Positions 48,737 to 56,710 of a stretch of 64,000 nt of DNA are shown piece after piece. The DNA lies in NCBI RefSeq assembly GCF_001954135.1, contig NZ_MBEQ01000045.1, positions 24,208-88,207 on the forward strand. Reading direction: 5' to 3'. The position numbers and the translations under genes were made by a program. The notes below the pieces were generated by a model that was given only the letters and a program-made list of their open reading frames with translations, did no database searches and had not been told where the DNA came from. Every line of letters starts with the position of its first letter. Position 1 is the stretch's first letter. The stretch is from Mycobacterium sp. GA-1841 (GTDB lineage: Bacteria; Actinomycetota; Actinomycetes; Mycobacteriales; Mycobacteriaceae).

Positions 48737-49501
48737 ATGTCTGATTCGAGCGCCTTGGCCGGCGGCCCCCATCCGCTGGTGGCCCAGCTTTCTGCGGTGC
48801 ATCATTTCCGGATCTACGCCGACATCGGCATCGTCGTCGTCATCCTCACGCTGACCAACTTGATCGCGCACTTCACCACCCCGTGGGCCAGTGTCGCCAC
48901 CGTCCCGGCCGCCGCGATCGGACTGCTGATCCTGGTTCGGGCCCGCGGTCTGGGCTGGACCGAGTTGGGGCTGGGCCGGGAGCACTGGCGCGCCGGCGTC
49001 GGTTACGCGCTGGCCGCGGTGGCGCTCGTGGTCTCGGTGATCGCCATCGGCACGATGTTGCCGTGGACCCGGCCGATGTTCATGAACGACAACTACGCAA
49101 CCATCTCGGGTGCACTGCTGGCATCGATGGTCATCATCCCGCTGCAGACCGTGATCCCCGAGGAGTTGGCGTTTCGCGGCGTGCTGCACGGCGCGCTCAA
49201 CCGCGCCTGGGGGTTCCGCGGCGTCGCGGCCGGAGGTTCACTGCTGTTCGGACTGTGGCACATCGCCAGCTCCCTGGGTCTGACGAGCGAGAACGTCGGC
49301 TTCACCCGGCTGTTCGGCGGGGGCGTGTTCGGCATGATCGCCGGTGTGGTGTTGGCGGTTGTGGCCACCGGCGCCGCCGGCTTCATTTTCACCTGGCTGC
49401 GCCGGCGCAGCGGCAGCCTGATCGCACCGATCGCGCTGCACTGGTCGCTCAACGGGGTCGGCGCGCTGGCTGCCGCCCTGGTCTGGCATCTGTCGAGTTA
49501 G
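48737..49501 (+). CDS. CPBP-family intramembrane protease (Abi)
   Basis: A 254-residue integral membrane protein with about seven helices. The CPBP/Rce1-like motifs are EELAFRG (Glu142, Glu143, Arg147), FGLWHI with His175, and a third motif HWSLNG. These form the glutamate-type intramembrane protease site. The substrates are unknown; in bacteria, family members are linked to immunity, signalling or stress. It matches Rv1863c of M. tuberculosis, which also lies near adhA. The ATG at 48737 has no strong SD. It converges on the CGNR gene, overlapping it by 4 bases. Confidence 0.82.
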   Translation: MSDSSALAGGPHPLVAQLSAVHHFRIYADIGIVVVILTLTNLIAHFTTPWASVATVPAAAIGLLILVRARGLGWTELGLGREHWRAGVGYALAAVALVVSVIAIGTMLPWTRPMFMNDNYATISGALLASMVIIPLQTVIPEELAFRGVLHGALNRAWGFRGVAAGGSLLFGLWHIASSLGLTSENVGFTRLFGGGVFGMIAGVVLAVVATGAAGFIFTWLRRRSGSLIAPIALHWSLNGVGALAAALVWHLSS

Positions 49502-50079
49502 TCTCCGGCGCGCGCCCTGTTCCGCGCCCGAAACTGCCGATTCTTCAGCTTGTTGCCGCACTCGGACATCACGCACCAGGTGCCGCCGTGGTTGCGCGAG
49601 CGGTCGTAGAACGCCCACGCGCATTCGTCGTTCGCACACGCTTTGAGCCGAGTCCAGGTGCCGTCCCGCTGTGCGTCGCGCATCACCAGCAACAACTCGA
49701 GCAGTCGATCCCCGACGCTGTCGCCCGAGGCCGACAACTCGATCTGTCCGTCTGATGCCAGGTCCACCCGCGCGGTGGCCGCGTCGGTCACCGCGCGAAG
49801 CTCGGAACGGTGTGTCGGTTGCGGCGGCGGCCCGCCGGTGTTGTGGACCAGCAGCGCACGTAACGCTTCACGGACCCGGCGCACCTGGTCCAGTTGGCTC
49901 GGAGTGGGCCGATCACCGTCTGCGAGCAGGCCGTGGGTCCTCAACCACGGCACCGCATCGTCCAGGTCTGCGAGACGATCGGCGCCCGACGGTTCGAGGG
50001 TGTTGACCAAGGCTTGGATCCGGGTCAGCGGCTCGGGGGCGGGTTTGGTCTCGGCGTCGCCAAGCCAGGTTCTCGACAT
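49498..50079 (-). CDS. CGNR zinc-finger / ABATE-domain regulator
   Basis: A 193-residue protein. The N-terminal ABATE domain (TRIQALVNTLEPSGADRLADL ... RRVREALRALL) is followed by a C-terminal zinc finger with four Cys: LKACANDECAWAFYD, then TWCVMSECGN. Lys follows the CGN, making a CGNK variant of the CGNR motif. These are taken as stress-responsive DNA-binding regulators. It is divergent from the 157-residue gene at 50198, and the 118-base gap holds overlapping inverted repeats over a promoter, which suggests autoregulation. Confidence 0.82.
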   Translation of the reverse strand: MSRTWLGDAETKPAPEPLTRIQALVNTLEPSGADRLADLDDAVPWLRTHGLLADGDRPTPSQLDQVRRVREALRALLVHNTGGPPPQPTHRSELRAVTDAATARVDLASDGQIELSASGDSVGDRLLELLLVMRDAQRDGTWTRLKACANDECAWAFYDRSRNHGGTWCVMSECGNKLKNRQFRARNRARAGD

Positions 50080-50113
50080 ACTTCCACCGTACCGCCGTGA
50101 CCCCCGAAAAGGT

Positions 50114-50143
50114 TTGACTAGTCATTCATGACCGGCGTACGTT
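50114..50143 (+). promoter_or_regulatory. Promoter with overlapping operator-like palindromes
   Basis: TTGACT at 50114-50119 and TACGTT at 50138-50143 are separated by 18 bases, a good sigma-A promoter for the rightward gene at 50198. Two overlapping perfect inverted repeats lie between and over these elements: TGACTAGTCA (50115-50124) and GTCAT-TC-ATGAC (50121-50132). The CGNR regulator gene transcribed in the other direction is an obvious candidate to bind them. Confidence 0.6.
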
Positions 50144-50197
50144 CTTTGATAGTCACGCATTGACGACCCGACAACACGGAAACTACGAGGGATCGCC

Positions 50198-50671
50198 ATG
50201 AACGACAATCGAATTTCTGACGCGCCGACCTGCCCCGTCGGTTTTTCACCGTCGCACTGCCGCCCCACCCTGCGGGCTCGCCTGACCGCCCGAGTGCGCG
50301 CGCCACGACTCGACGCCCTGCTGGCCGTCGGGGCGCCGACACCACCAGGAAGTGCCATCGCGGTCCGCGCCGCTCGCCTGACGTCGGCCCCGGAACGGGC
50401 GGCGATGGCCCGGATACTGCGTCGCTGCGTACGCGAGGCCACCAGTGACGCCATCTTTTTGTCATCGCGAATCCCGGTGCACCGCAAAAATATTGCTGCA
50501 GCTGAGCCGGTCATCGACACGATCACCTTGCGCCTGCATTCACCGGTGGCGGTGGACGCGCGCGGGATGGCGCGCCTGTCCCGGCTGATCCATGACGGAC
50601 TTGGGCCGATGTACGCCTTCGGCCATGGCGATCTGACCGGCAGGTTGGGCGCCGCGCTGGCCGCGCTCTGA
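50198..50671 (+). CDS. Hypothetical protein, mycobacterial type
   Basis: A 157-residue basic protein without a signal peptide or recognisable domain. It contains Arg- and Ala-rich helical segments (RPTLRARLTARVRAPRLDALL and PERAAMARILRRCVREA), then a strand-rich middle (ITLRLHSPVAVDARGMARL). A single Cys-His pair lies near the N-terminus (PTCPVGFSPSHCRP). The sequence may be a small accessory protein made only in mycobacteria. It follows a good promoter with palindromes shared with the CGNR regulator gene, and is possibly controlled by it. The ATG at 50198 was taken from the ribosome-binding site GAGGGATCGCC. Confidence 0.6.
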   Translation: MNDNRISDAPTCPVGFSPSHCRPTLRARLTARVRAPRLDALLAVGAPTPPGSAIAVRAARLTSAPERAAMARILRRCVREATSDAIFLSSRIPVHRKNIAAAEPVIDTITLRLHSPVAVDARGMARLSRLIHDGLGPMYAFGHGDLTGRLGAALAAL

Positions 50672-50706
50672 GGCACCGTGGCAGGAAGGTGTACTGACCT
50701 GATGCG

Positions 50707-51717
50707 TTAGATCCGCAGCACCGCCGCACCGGCCACGCGACCGGCACTGAGATCGAGCAGCGCCTCGTCGGCACGGTCCAATGGATAGACCGGTGCGCTG
50801 ACCGCCAACCGGTGTTCCCCCGCGAACGCCAGAAAATCACGGGCATCGGCCCGAGTGTTGGCGGTGACCGAGCGAATCTCACGTTCTTGGAACAGATGTC
50901 GTTGGTAGTTCAGGGCCGGGATGTCGCTCAGATGGATACCCGCGATCGCCAGCACACCGCCGCGGTCCAGGGCCGCCAGCGCGGGCAGGACCAGGTCACC
51001 GACCGGGGCGAACAGGATTGCCGCATCCAAGGGTTCGGGCGGCAGGTCGGCACTCCCCTGCACCGACGACGCCCCCAACGTCAACGCGAGTTCGCGGGCG
51101 CGCTCACCTCGGGTCATCACGTGTACGCGGCCACCGCGGGCCAGCGCCACCTGCGCCGTGAGGTGCGCGCTACCCCCGAAACCGTAGAGACCCAGGCGGC
51201 CGCCCGCGGGCAGATCGGTGCGCAACAACGCCCGGTAGCCGATGATCCCGGCGCACAACAACGGCGCGAGCTCGACGTCTGAGTAGCCGACCGGCAGCCG
51301 CAGGGCGAACGCCTCAGGCACCGTGGTGAATTCGGCATACCCGCCGTCGGCATCCCACCCGGTGTACCGCGACGACGGGCACAGGTTCTCCCGTCCGCGC
51401 AGACAGTACCTGCACTGCCCGCAGGTGTGACGCAGCCAGGCGACGCCGACGCGGTCACCGCAGGAAAAGCCGACGGTATCCGCACCGGCTGCGACCACTT
51501 CACCGACGACCTCGTGACCGGGGATGACGTGCGGCCGGTGTACCGGCAGATCTCCTTCGACCACGTGCAGGTCGGTGCGGCACACCCCGCAGGCCCGGAC
51601 CGCGACGAGCAACTCCCCGGGTCCGGGCTGCGGAACTCCTACGCTGACCCGGTGCAGCGGATGCGACCCCACCGGGCCGGGGTCGACCACCTGCCAGGCA
51701 GTCATCGCCCCGGGCAT
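50707..51717 (-). CDS. adhA: Zinc-dependent alcohol dehydrogenase, AdhA-like
   Basis: A 336-residue medium-chain dehydrogenase. Catalytic zinc ligands are Cys43 ([10 protein letters not shown]) and His68/Glu69 (PGHEVVG). The structural zinc site is CGQCRYC with Cys99, Cys102, Cys105 and Cys113. The NAD(P) loop is [11 protein letters not shown]. It resembles M. tuberculosis AdhA (Rv1862), and the neighbour order agrees. The substrate is an unspecified alcohol or aldehyde. The ATG at 51717 begins MPGAMTAW; a second ATG at 51705 is possible. It follows the Rv1861-like gene by 11 bases. Confidence 0.88.
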   Translation of the reverse strand: MPGAMTAWQVVDPGPVGSHPLHRVSVGVPQPGPGELLVAVRACGVCRTDLHVVEGDLPVHRPHVIPGHEVVGEVVAAGADTVGFSCGDRVGVAWLRHTCGQCRYCLRGRENLCPSSRYTGWDADGGYAEFTTVPEAFALRLPVGYSDVELAPLLCAGIIGYRALLRTDLPAGGRLGLYGFGGSAHLTAQVALARGGRVHVMTRGERARELALTLGASSVQGSADLPPEPLDAAILFAPVGDLVLPALAALDRGGVLAIAGIHLSDIPALNYQRHLFQEREIRSVTANTRADARDFLAFAGEHRLAVSAPVYPLDRADEALLDLSAGRVAGAAVLRI

Positions 51718-51728
51718 CGGAGTACCGG

Positions 51729-52031
51729 TCAGGTGTCCCGGCGAACCATTCCGACAATCCACAACAGGATCACCGAGCCGAGGATCGCGGTGAACAGTGT
51801 GAACCACCAGCCGCCGCCGGCCGTGTCGAGGAAGAAGCTGAGCAGGAATCCGCCGATCAGCGCGCCGATCACACCGATGACGATGTTCATCAGAATGCCG
51901 GCGCCACCACCCTTGACGATCTTGCCCGCGATCCACCCGGCGAGCGCGCCGATGATGATGTAGCCGATCCAGCCGACGCTCGTCAGCGTGGAGGAACGCG
52001 CCAGGATTTCGGTAGCCGCCATTACGTCCAT
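51729..52031 (-). CDS. GlsB/YeaQ/YmgE-family stress membrane protein
   Basis: A 100-residue three-helix membrane protein of the transglycosylase-associated (GlsB/YeaQ/YmgE) family. The family pattern is [45 protein letters not shown] with a C-terminal [24 protein letters not shown] helix. Rv1861 of M. tuberculosis is similar in size and position. The ATG at 52031 is preceded by AGGAGACTGGA. The following adhA-like gene is 11 bases away, so both form one operon. The function is undefined. Confidence 0.8.
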   Translation of the reverse strand: MDVMAATEILARSSTLTSVGWIGYIIIGALAGWIAGKIVKGGGAGILMNIVIGVIGALIGGFLLSFFLDTAGGGWWFTLFTAILGSVILLWIVGMVRRDT

Positions 52032-52467
52032 TCCAGTCTCCTGCCTGTCACTGGCCATACCCAGCGGACTCGCTGGGTCACCCCAGGTGTACCCGGAGTT
52101 GGTCAATTGGGAACTCCCCGCAGTCGACCGCTGCCCGGCACATCCGATCGCTGTTGGCGAACAAGCACCAGGGCAAACCCAAATCACATTGTCGCCGCAC
52201 CGTTGCCTCGTTAACGTGGGGCTTATCTGGCAACGCGCTGTGAACAGACCAGCCGGCGGCCGGACGAGACTGTCGAGATCGAGGTGGTGGCCATGTTCTG
52301 TAGAGATGGCGCCACCCGACGAGCATGTCCGGGACCGTCGTGTCCGGATCCGGGTCGGCGGGACAACCAACCAGCTACCCCATAGCTCGCGCTGACAACT
52401 CCAGCCACTCTCGTCACACAACGCGTCCAGCAAATGCTCATCCGGTTGCGAGAACGGAGAAACGATC
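52032..52467. other. 436-base gap without a recognised gene
   Basis: The stretch lies between the divergent GlsB-like gene and the CDGP-protein gene. I see no open frame with a recognisable product. An 8-bp perfect hairpin, ACCCAGCG-GACT-CGCTGGGT (52059-52078), lies 28 bases upstream of the GlsB-like start, in its leader or promoter. A GTTAAC hexamer occurs at about 52209. Nothing else stands out. Confidence 0.5.
52059..52078. promoter_or_regulatory. 8-bp hairpin/operator-like inverted repeat
   Basis: ACCCAGCG and CGCTGGGT flank a GACT loop. The site is 28 bases upstream of the GlsB-like start codon. It could be an operator or a 5' leader hairpin; no protein or sigma factor can be assigned. 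Confidence 0.4.
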
Positions 52468-52725
52468 ATGAGGACATTCATCGGCTTGACCGTGGGTGCA
52501 TTGGCCGCCGGAGGCATCGCACTGGCCGCGGCCGCCCCGGCCGACGCCGGCTGCCAGGGTGGTTGGTCGCCATGGGGCGGCGGGACCACGTGTGACGGCC
52601 CGATCGGGCAGGACGGAAGCTTCCAGCGCTGCGTGACCGCCGGGGCCATGGGCTTCGGGGGCACCAACTGCTATCTGATGAACGTCAACAACCTCGAAGG
52701 AAATGTGCCGTACGTCGGCCCCTGA
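52468..52725 (+). CDS. Small secreted CDGP-domain protein
   Basis: An 85-residue exported protein. The signal peptide (MRTFIGLTVGALAAGGIALAAAAPADA) is cleaved near residue 27. The mature 58 residues contain four cysteines (GCQGGW, TTCDGP, QRCVT, TNCYL), which would form two disulfides, and the CDGP tetrapeptide that names this mycobacterial family. The function is unknown. The ATG at 52468 follows AACGGAGAAACGATC. It converges on apa, and a 10-bp inverted repeat lies across its stop codon. Confidence 0.75.
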   Translation: MRTFIGLTVGALAAGGIALAAAAPADAGCQGGWSPWGGGTTCDGPIGQDGSFQRCVTAGAMGFGGTNCYLMNVNNLEGNVPYVGP

Positions 52726-52743
52726 TCGAGGCGCGACGTACGG
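52708..52743 (+). terminator. Inverted repeat at the end of the CDGP gene
   Basis: CCGTACGTCG (52708-52717) and CGACGTACGG (52734-52743) form a perfect 10-bp stem with a 16-base loop that contains the stop codon. It lies between two convergent genes and could serve as a terminator for the CDGP gene. There is no U tract. Confidence 0.5.
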
Positions 52744-52756
52744 TAACCGCCCGTGA

Positions 52757-53743
52757 TCAGGCCGGCGGCATCATCTCCGGCGGAGCGTTCGTGACCGGCA
52801 CCGGCACCCCGACACCCGGGTGGGCCGGATCAGCCGGTGCCGGCGGCGCGTTGGGGTCGGGCTGAGCGGACGGCGGCGGGGTCCACGGGCGAATCGAGTT
52901 GGCCAGCGCCACCGCTGCCGCCTTGTCCACCGGATGGTTGGCCGAACCCAGCCACACCACGAACCAGCGTTCCGGCGCCCGCTGTCCACGCGGGGTCCCC
53001 GGAGGCGGCGGCGCACCGACCACACCGGCCCAGATCTGACCGTTGGGCTTGTTGGCGTCGGTGAACTTCACCTCGTAGTAGGAGGCCACGCCCGTGAGAC
53101 CGTTGGCGTCCAGCGGCACCGTCTCCTGGTTCACCCGGGTTCCGGGGAACGGCATGAAGAACTCGCCCATGTCGGAGGCCAGCCGGACCGCCGCCTTGGC
53201 ATTGTCGGCCTCGGCACCTGCGAACAGCTTCAGGTCCAGACGGCCGAGCAACACGCTGGTGTCATTCGGCGGCTCGGGGGTGCCCTCCGGCGGAATCTTG
53301 GTCAGCAGTGCCTGGCCGTAGGACAGCTGGGTCGCGTCGGACACCTTCCAGCCGCCGGGCACGACGTAGCTGAATCCGCCCGCGGCATTGTCCACTCGGC
53401 CGGGCTCGGGTGCCGGAGGCGCCGGAGCGGGCACGGGCGCGTTCGGGTCCGCGGGGGCAGGCGCCGGAGGCGGTACCGGAGCCCCGGGAGCCGGAGCTTC
53501 GGCGACCGGAGCCGGAGCCGGAGCGCCCGGCGCGGGCGCCGGAGCGGGTGCAGCCGGGGCGGGCGCAGGCGCGGGTGCGGGTGCAGCCGGGGCGGGCGCA
53601 GGAGCCGGGGGCGCCGGCACGGGATCCGCATACGCCACCGCCGGCAGCGCAACCGCCGCCGCCGTCGCGCCGGTCATCGCGGCCAACGCCAGCTTCTTCG
53701 ACAGACCTCTGCGCCGATGAGACATCGAGTCCGACTCGTCCAT
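52757..53743 (-). CDS. apa: Fibronectin attachment protein / alanine-proline-rich antigen (Apa, MPT32)
   Basis: A 328-residue exported glycoprotein. The signal region ([19 protein letters not shown]...AYA) ends near residue 39. It is followed by an Ala/Pro-rich low-complexity part to about residue 110, then a folded domain that begins [15 protein letters not shown] and contains [19 protein letters not shown] and [14 protein letters not shown]. Both are close to M. tuberculosis Apa (Rv1860). In that species Apa is O-mannosylated and binds fibronectin and lung surfactant protein A. The C-terminus is again Pro-rich. modC lies about 220 bases upstream on the same strand, with an AT-rich stretch between. 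Confidence 0.93.
   Translation of the reverse strand: MDESDSMSHRRRGLSKKLALAAMTGATAAAVALPAVAYADPVPAPPAPAPAPAAPAPAPAPAPAAPAPAPAPGAPAPAPVAEAPAPGAPVPPPAPAPADPNAPVPAPAPPAPEPGRVDNAAGGFSYVVPGGWKVSDATQLSYGQALLTKIPPEGTPEPPNDTSVLLGRLDLKLFAGAEADNAKAAVRLASDMGEFFMPFPGTRVNQETVPLDANGLTGVASYYEVKFTDANKPNGQIWAGVVGAPPPPGTPRGQRAPERWFVVWLGSANHPVDKAAAVALANSIRPWTPPPSAQPDPNAPPAPADPAHPGVGVPVPVTNAPPEMMPPA
53546..53602. repeat. 33-base-period tandem repeat inside apa
   Basis: The 24-base unit beginning GGGTGCAGCCGG occurs at 53546-53569 and again at 53579-53602, a period of 33 bases (11 codons of Ala/Pro). The rest of the 53,400-53,620 stretch consists of shorter related repeats. Strains may differ in copy number. Confidence 0.7.
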
Positions 53744-53964
53744 GGGGAAGAAACTACCGTGTTACCGCCGTGACGCAAGTGTGAGTTGCTCTTAGAGTGT
53801 CCAAACGGAAATTTGCCTCATATAAAAACTGTGCACGTGGATACACATATATCGAATTGCTGGGACGCGCGGGCTCCAGGCGCCACGCCGAGCCTGGCAA
53901 CCCACCCCTGCGCCCCGCCTCGAACAGGGCTTCAACAGATGGTTCGGACCCGCCTCCGACGGCG
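53744..53964. other. Apa-modC gap with AT-rich stretch
   Basis: A 221-base gap. The part 53,800-53,860 is unusually AT-rich for this genome (CATATAAAAACTG, ACACATATATCG) and probably holds the apa promoter on the minus strand. I cannot define a convincing -35/-10 pair, and I see no gene in it. Confidence 0.4.
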
Positions 53965-55050
53965 TTACGCGGGACGCCCCGCGGGGTGAACGGCCACCTC
54001 TTGTGCCTTGACTGCGAAATAGACCGTGTCCCCCGGCGTCAAGCGCAGCGCCGCCACCGACTCCGCAGTGACGTCGGCGGCCAGGCCGGGCGCCCCGTCC
54101 GGCTGCTCCTCGGCACGCACCCGAATGCCCGGGCCCCTGCTGTCGAGCTCGGCGACCGTCACCGCCACGGTGTTACGCGGACTGCCATGAGGCTCCTCGC
54201 GGTAGACCGCCACCGACGACGGCGAAAAGACCGCCACCGCGGGCGTGCCCGGCGTCATCTCGACCGCCGACGTGCCGTGCCAGTCCGAGGGCCAGGCGGT
54301 GGCCAGCGCACCGTCGGCAGCAACCGTCCCGCTGACCAGGTTCACCCCGGCGAACCGGGCCGCGAAGTGACTTCGAGGTCTGGCCAGTACCTCTGCGGCT
54401 GAACCACTTTCGATGATGCGACCACCGTCGATGACCACCACCCGGTCCGCCAAGGTCAGCACATCGAGCAGGTCATGGGTGATCAGCAGCGCGCATCTGC
54501 CGCCGGCGACCAGCACGCGCCGCAACACCCTGCGCATCGACGCCGCCACCGCCACGTCCAGACCGGACATCGGTTCGTCCAGCAACAGCACCTCGGGATC
54601 TGCGGCCAATGCCCGGGCCAGCGCCACTCGTTGAGCCTGACCGCCGGAGAGCTCGCGCGGGCGGCGGCCGGCCAGCTCTGTCGCATCCACCTCGGCCAAC
54701 CAGCGCTGGGCCCGCTCGTGCGCGGCACGCCGACCGAGCCCGCCGGCGCGGGCGCCGAATGCCACGTTGGCCAACACGCTCAGGTGCGGGAACAGCAACG
54801 AATCCTGCAACAGCAGACCCACGCGGCGGGCGTGCGTCGGCATGTGCACATCCGTTGCGGTGTCGGCCAGAACCCGGCCGCCCACCGAGACGCGTCCCGC
54901 GTCGAGTGCGACCAGCCCCGCAATCGAGTGCAGCGTGGTCGACTTTCCCGCTCCGTTGGGACCCAGCACCGCCAGCACCTCACCGGCGGCCACACTGAAT
55001 TCGACGTCCAGGCATCGGCTTTCGACGACGGCACGCACCTGCAGCGTCAC
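53965..55050 (-). CDS. modC: Molybdate ABC transporter ATP-binding protein ModC
   Basis: A 361-residue ABC ATPase. Walker A is [10 protein letters not shown] (near 30-39), the signature [15 protein letters not shown] (near 134) precedes Walker [13 protein letters not shown]. The C-terminal part after about residue 240 is a molybdate-binding MOP/TOBE domain ([18 protein letters not shown] ... [32 protein letters not shown]). It powers molybdate import. It overlaps modB in GTGA, and the order is like M. tuberculosis Rv1859-Rv1858, except that modA is absent upstream. Confidence 0.9.
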   Translation of the reverse strand: MTLQVRAVVESRCLDVEFSVAAGEVLAVLGPNGAGKSTTLHSIAGLVALDAGRVSVGGRVLADTATDVHMPTHARRVGLLLQDSLLFPHLSVLANVAFGARAGGLGRRAAHERAQRWLAEVDATELAGRRPRELSGGQAQRVALARALAADPEVLLLDEPMSGLDVAVAASMRRVLRRVLVAGGRCALLITHDLLDVLTLADRVVVIDGGRIIESGSAAEVLARPRSHFAARFAGVNLVSGTVAADGALATAWPSDWHGTSAVEMTPGTPAVAVFSPSSVAVYREEPHGSPRNTVAVTVAELDSRGPGIRVRAEEQPDGAPGLAADVTAESVAALRLTPGDTVYFAVKAQEVAVHPAGRPA

Positions 55051-55841
55051 CCCCAGCCTCCCGCCCGCAACCGGCGGCTGCCCAGGCCGACGACCACCAC
55101 CGCCGCCACGGCGACCAGGAGCACCGACAACGCCACGGCGGCGTCGGCGTCGGTCTCCCGCTGCAGATAGATCTCCAAAGGCAGCGTGCGGGTGACGCCC
55201 TGCCGTGAGCCCGCGAACGTCAGCGTCGCACCGAACTCACCCAGCGCACGCGCAAAGGCCAGCACCGCGCCGGAAATCAGACCCGGCCCCAACAGCGGCA
55301 GCGTCACCCGCCACCACACCGTCGCCGGCGAGGCACCCAGCGTCGCCGCGACGACCTCGTAATCGGCTCCCGCAGTGCGCGCCGCCCCCTCCAGAGAGAT
55401 CACCAGGAACGGCAACGAGACAAAGGTCTGCGCCAGCACCACCGCAACGGTCGTGAAAGCGATCTGCACGCCGGCGGCCTCCAGATACCTGCCCACCAAC
55501 CCCAGCCGGCCAAAGGCGTACAGCAGCGCGATGCCGCCCACCACCGGGGGCAACACCAGCGGCAGCAGGATCAGGGGCCGCGCCACGCGGGTCACGGGTC
55601 GCTCGGTACGGGCCAGCACCAACGCCAGCGGAACCCCGAACAGCACGCACAACACCGTGCTGGCCAACGAGGTCTGCAGACTCAGCCGCAGCGCCGCGGT
55701 CGACGACGGACTGGAGATCAACGACCCGAACTGCGGCCAGTCCACCTTGACCACCATCGCCACGAGCGGCAACACCACGAATATTGCGCCGAGCGCGGCC
55801 GGCAGATAGATCCAGCGCGGCAGCGGTGGCGGATTCGTCAC
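55047..55841 (-). CDS. modB: Molybdate ABC transporter permease ModB
   Basis: A 264-residue membrane protein with five or six helices. It has the ABC permease EAA loop as [37 protein letters not shown], which contacts ModC, and the family-specific [16 protein letters not shown] segment. It forms the molybdate pore with ModC. The GTG at 55841 gives [10 protein letters not shown]. The substrate-binding protein ModA, which in M. tuberculosis precedes it, is missing. Without a ModA gene elsewhere, the importer would lack its substrate supply. Confidence 0.9.
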   Translation of the reverse strand: MTNPPPLPRWIYLPAALGAIFVVLPLVAMVVKVDWPQFGSLISSPSSTAALRLSLQTSLASTVLCVLFGVPLALVLARTERPVTRVARPLILLPLVLPPVVGGIALLYAFGRLGLVGRYLEAAGVQIAFTTVAVVLAQTFVSLPFLVISLEGAARTAGADYEVVAATLGASPATVWWRVTLPLLGPGLISGAVLAFARALGEFGATLTFAGSRQGVTRTLPLEIYLQRETDADAAVALSVLLVAVAAVVVVGLGSRRLRAGGWG

Positions 55842-56017
55842 GATGACGCCACGCCGACCACGTCGACGCAGGTCGCAGCCTTCGGTCGGATCATCGCAGT
55901 CACCTTATTCGAGGCCACGCCGGGCGCGCCGGTTTCACCAGCTAGCTACTGTCCAGTAACATCGACGGGGATCGCCCCCATCCGGCGCGGCGATCCCCGG
56001 GTACATGGAGGTACATC
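55842..56017. other. Gap where modA is found in M. tuberculosis
   Basis: In M. tuberculosis modA lies between the Rv1856c and modB homologues. Here only 176 bases remain, with no frame that resembles a periplasmic binding protein. The right half holds a TAACAT hexamer (55957-55962) and the leader hairpin of the SDR gene. Confidence 0.6.
55966..55999 (+). promoter_or_regulatory. Leader hairpin before the SDR gene
   Basis: An 11-bp perfect stem CGGGGATCGCC/GGCGATCCCCG (55966-55976 and 55989-55999) with a 12-base loop lies 18 bases before the ATG. The SD sequence GGAGG follows directly. It could be an mRNA leader structure or an operator. Confidence 0.5.
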
Positions 56018-56692
56018 ATGGCGGAGGTGCTGGTCACCGGCGGCGACACCGAACTCGGCCGCGTCATCGCGGCAGGCTTCCTGGATGCCGGCCACAACGT
56101 GATCATCGCCGGCGCGCGGCGCGAAGACCTCGAGCTGACGGCCAAACAACTCGACGTCTCCTCGATCGTGTTCGACAACACAGACGCCGCCAGCGTCGAG
56201 AACGCCCGCGCCCTGTTCCCCCATCACCTCGACACCCTGGTCAATGTTCCGGCCCCGCTGTTCGAGGCCAAGGACCCGCGCACCTTCACCCTGGCCGATC
56301 TGGCCACCGCCTGGCACAACGCACTCGATGCCACCGCGGTCTCGGCGGCGTTGACCGTGCAGATCGTCGGCGATCATCTGCGGTCCGGCGGTTCGATCGT
56401 CAACGTGGTGCCCGCCAGCCCACGCGAAGGCAGCGCCGAAGCTGCTGTCAAAGCCGCCCTCAGCGAGTGGACGGCCGGTCAGGCCGCGTACTTCGGCACC
56501 CGCGGAATCACGGTCAACGCCGTGGCTCCGGGGCTGTCGGCGGAGCCGAGCTACGACGGACTGAGCACCAGCGGGCTCTCGATGGCCGACGAATTCGCCC
56601 GGCTTGCAGTGTTTTTGAGCACCCCCGCGGCGCGCCACATCACCGGACAGACGATGCACGTCAGTCGCGGTGCAATGGCAACACTGGGCTGA
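56018..56692 (+). CDS. SDR-family protein (Rv1856c-like) with altered active site
   Basis: A 224-residue short-chain dehydrogenase-fold protein. The cofactor loop is VTGGDTELGRVIAAGF, which deviates from TGxxxGxG. The active-site region reads SPREGSAEAAVKAALSEW, where the Lys is kept but the Tyr position four residues before it is Glu. The catalytic Tyr is thus absent. It agrees with M. tuberculosis Rv1856c in position. It may have lost enzyme activity or use a different chemistry. A leader hairpin and GGAGG precede the ATG at 56018. Confidence 0.8.
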   Translation: MAEVLVTGGDTELGRVIAAGFLDAGHNVIIAGARREDLELTAKQLDVSSIVFDNTDAASVENARALFPHHLDTLVNVPAPLFEAKDPRTFTLADLATAWHNALDATAVSAALTVQIVGDHLRSGGSIVNVVPASPREGSAEAAVKAALSEWTAGQAAYFGTRGITVNAVAPGLSAEPSYDGLSTSGLSMADEFARLAVFLSTPAARHITGQTMHVSRGAMATLG

Positions 56693-56710
56693 CGCGCTAG
56701 GGTCGGAGAA

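Noticed and set aside
51988..52395. A 135-codon + strand frame in the large gap
   Set aside because: Starts inside the GlsB-like gene on the other strand; composition and lack of homology do not support a protein.
53400..53640. Repeated GC units that could suggest a CRISPR or satellite
   Set aside because: They are codon-phased Ala/Pro repeats within apa, with no spacer structure.
53797..54402. A 201-codon + strand frame opposite the modC end
   Set aside because: Covers the AT-rich gap and the antisense of the ModC MOP domain; no recognisable domain or ribosome-binding site.
55860..55920. Short minus-strand frame (MIRPKAATC...) upstream of modB as a modA remnant
   Set aside because: Only 18 codons, with no similarity to a binding protein that I can defend.
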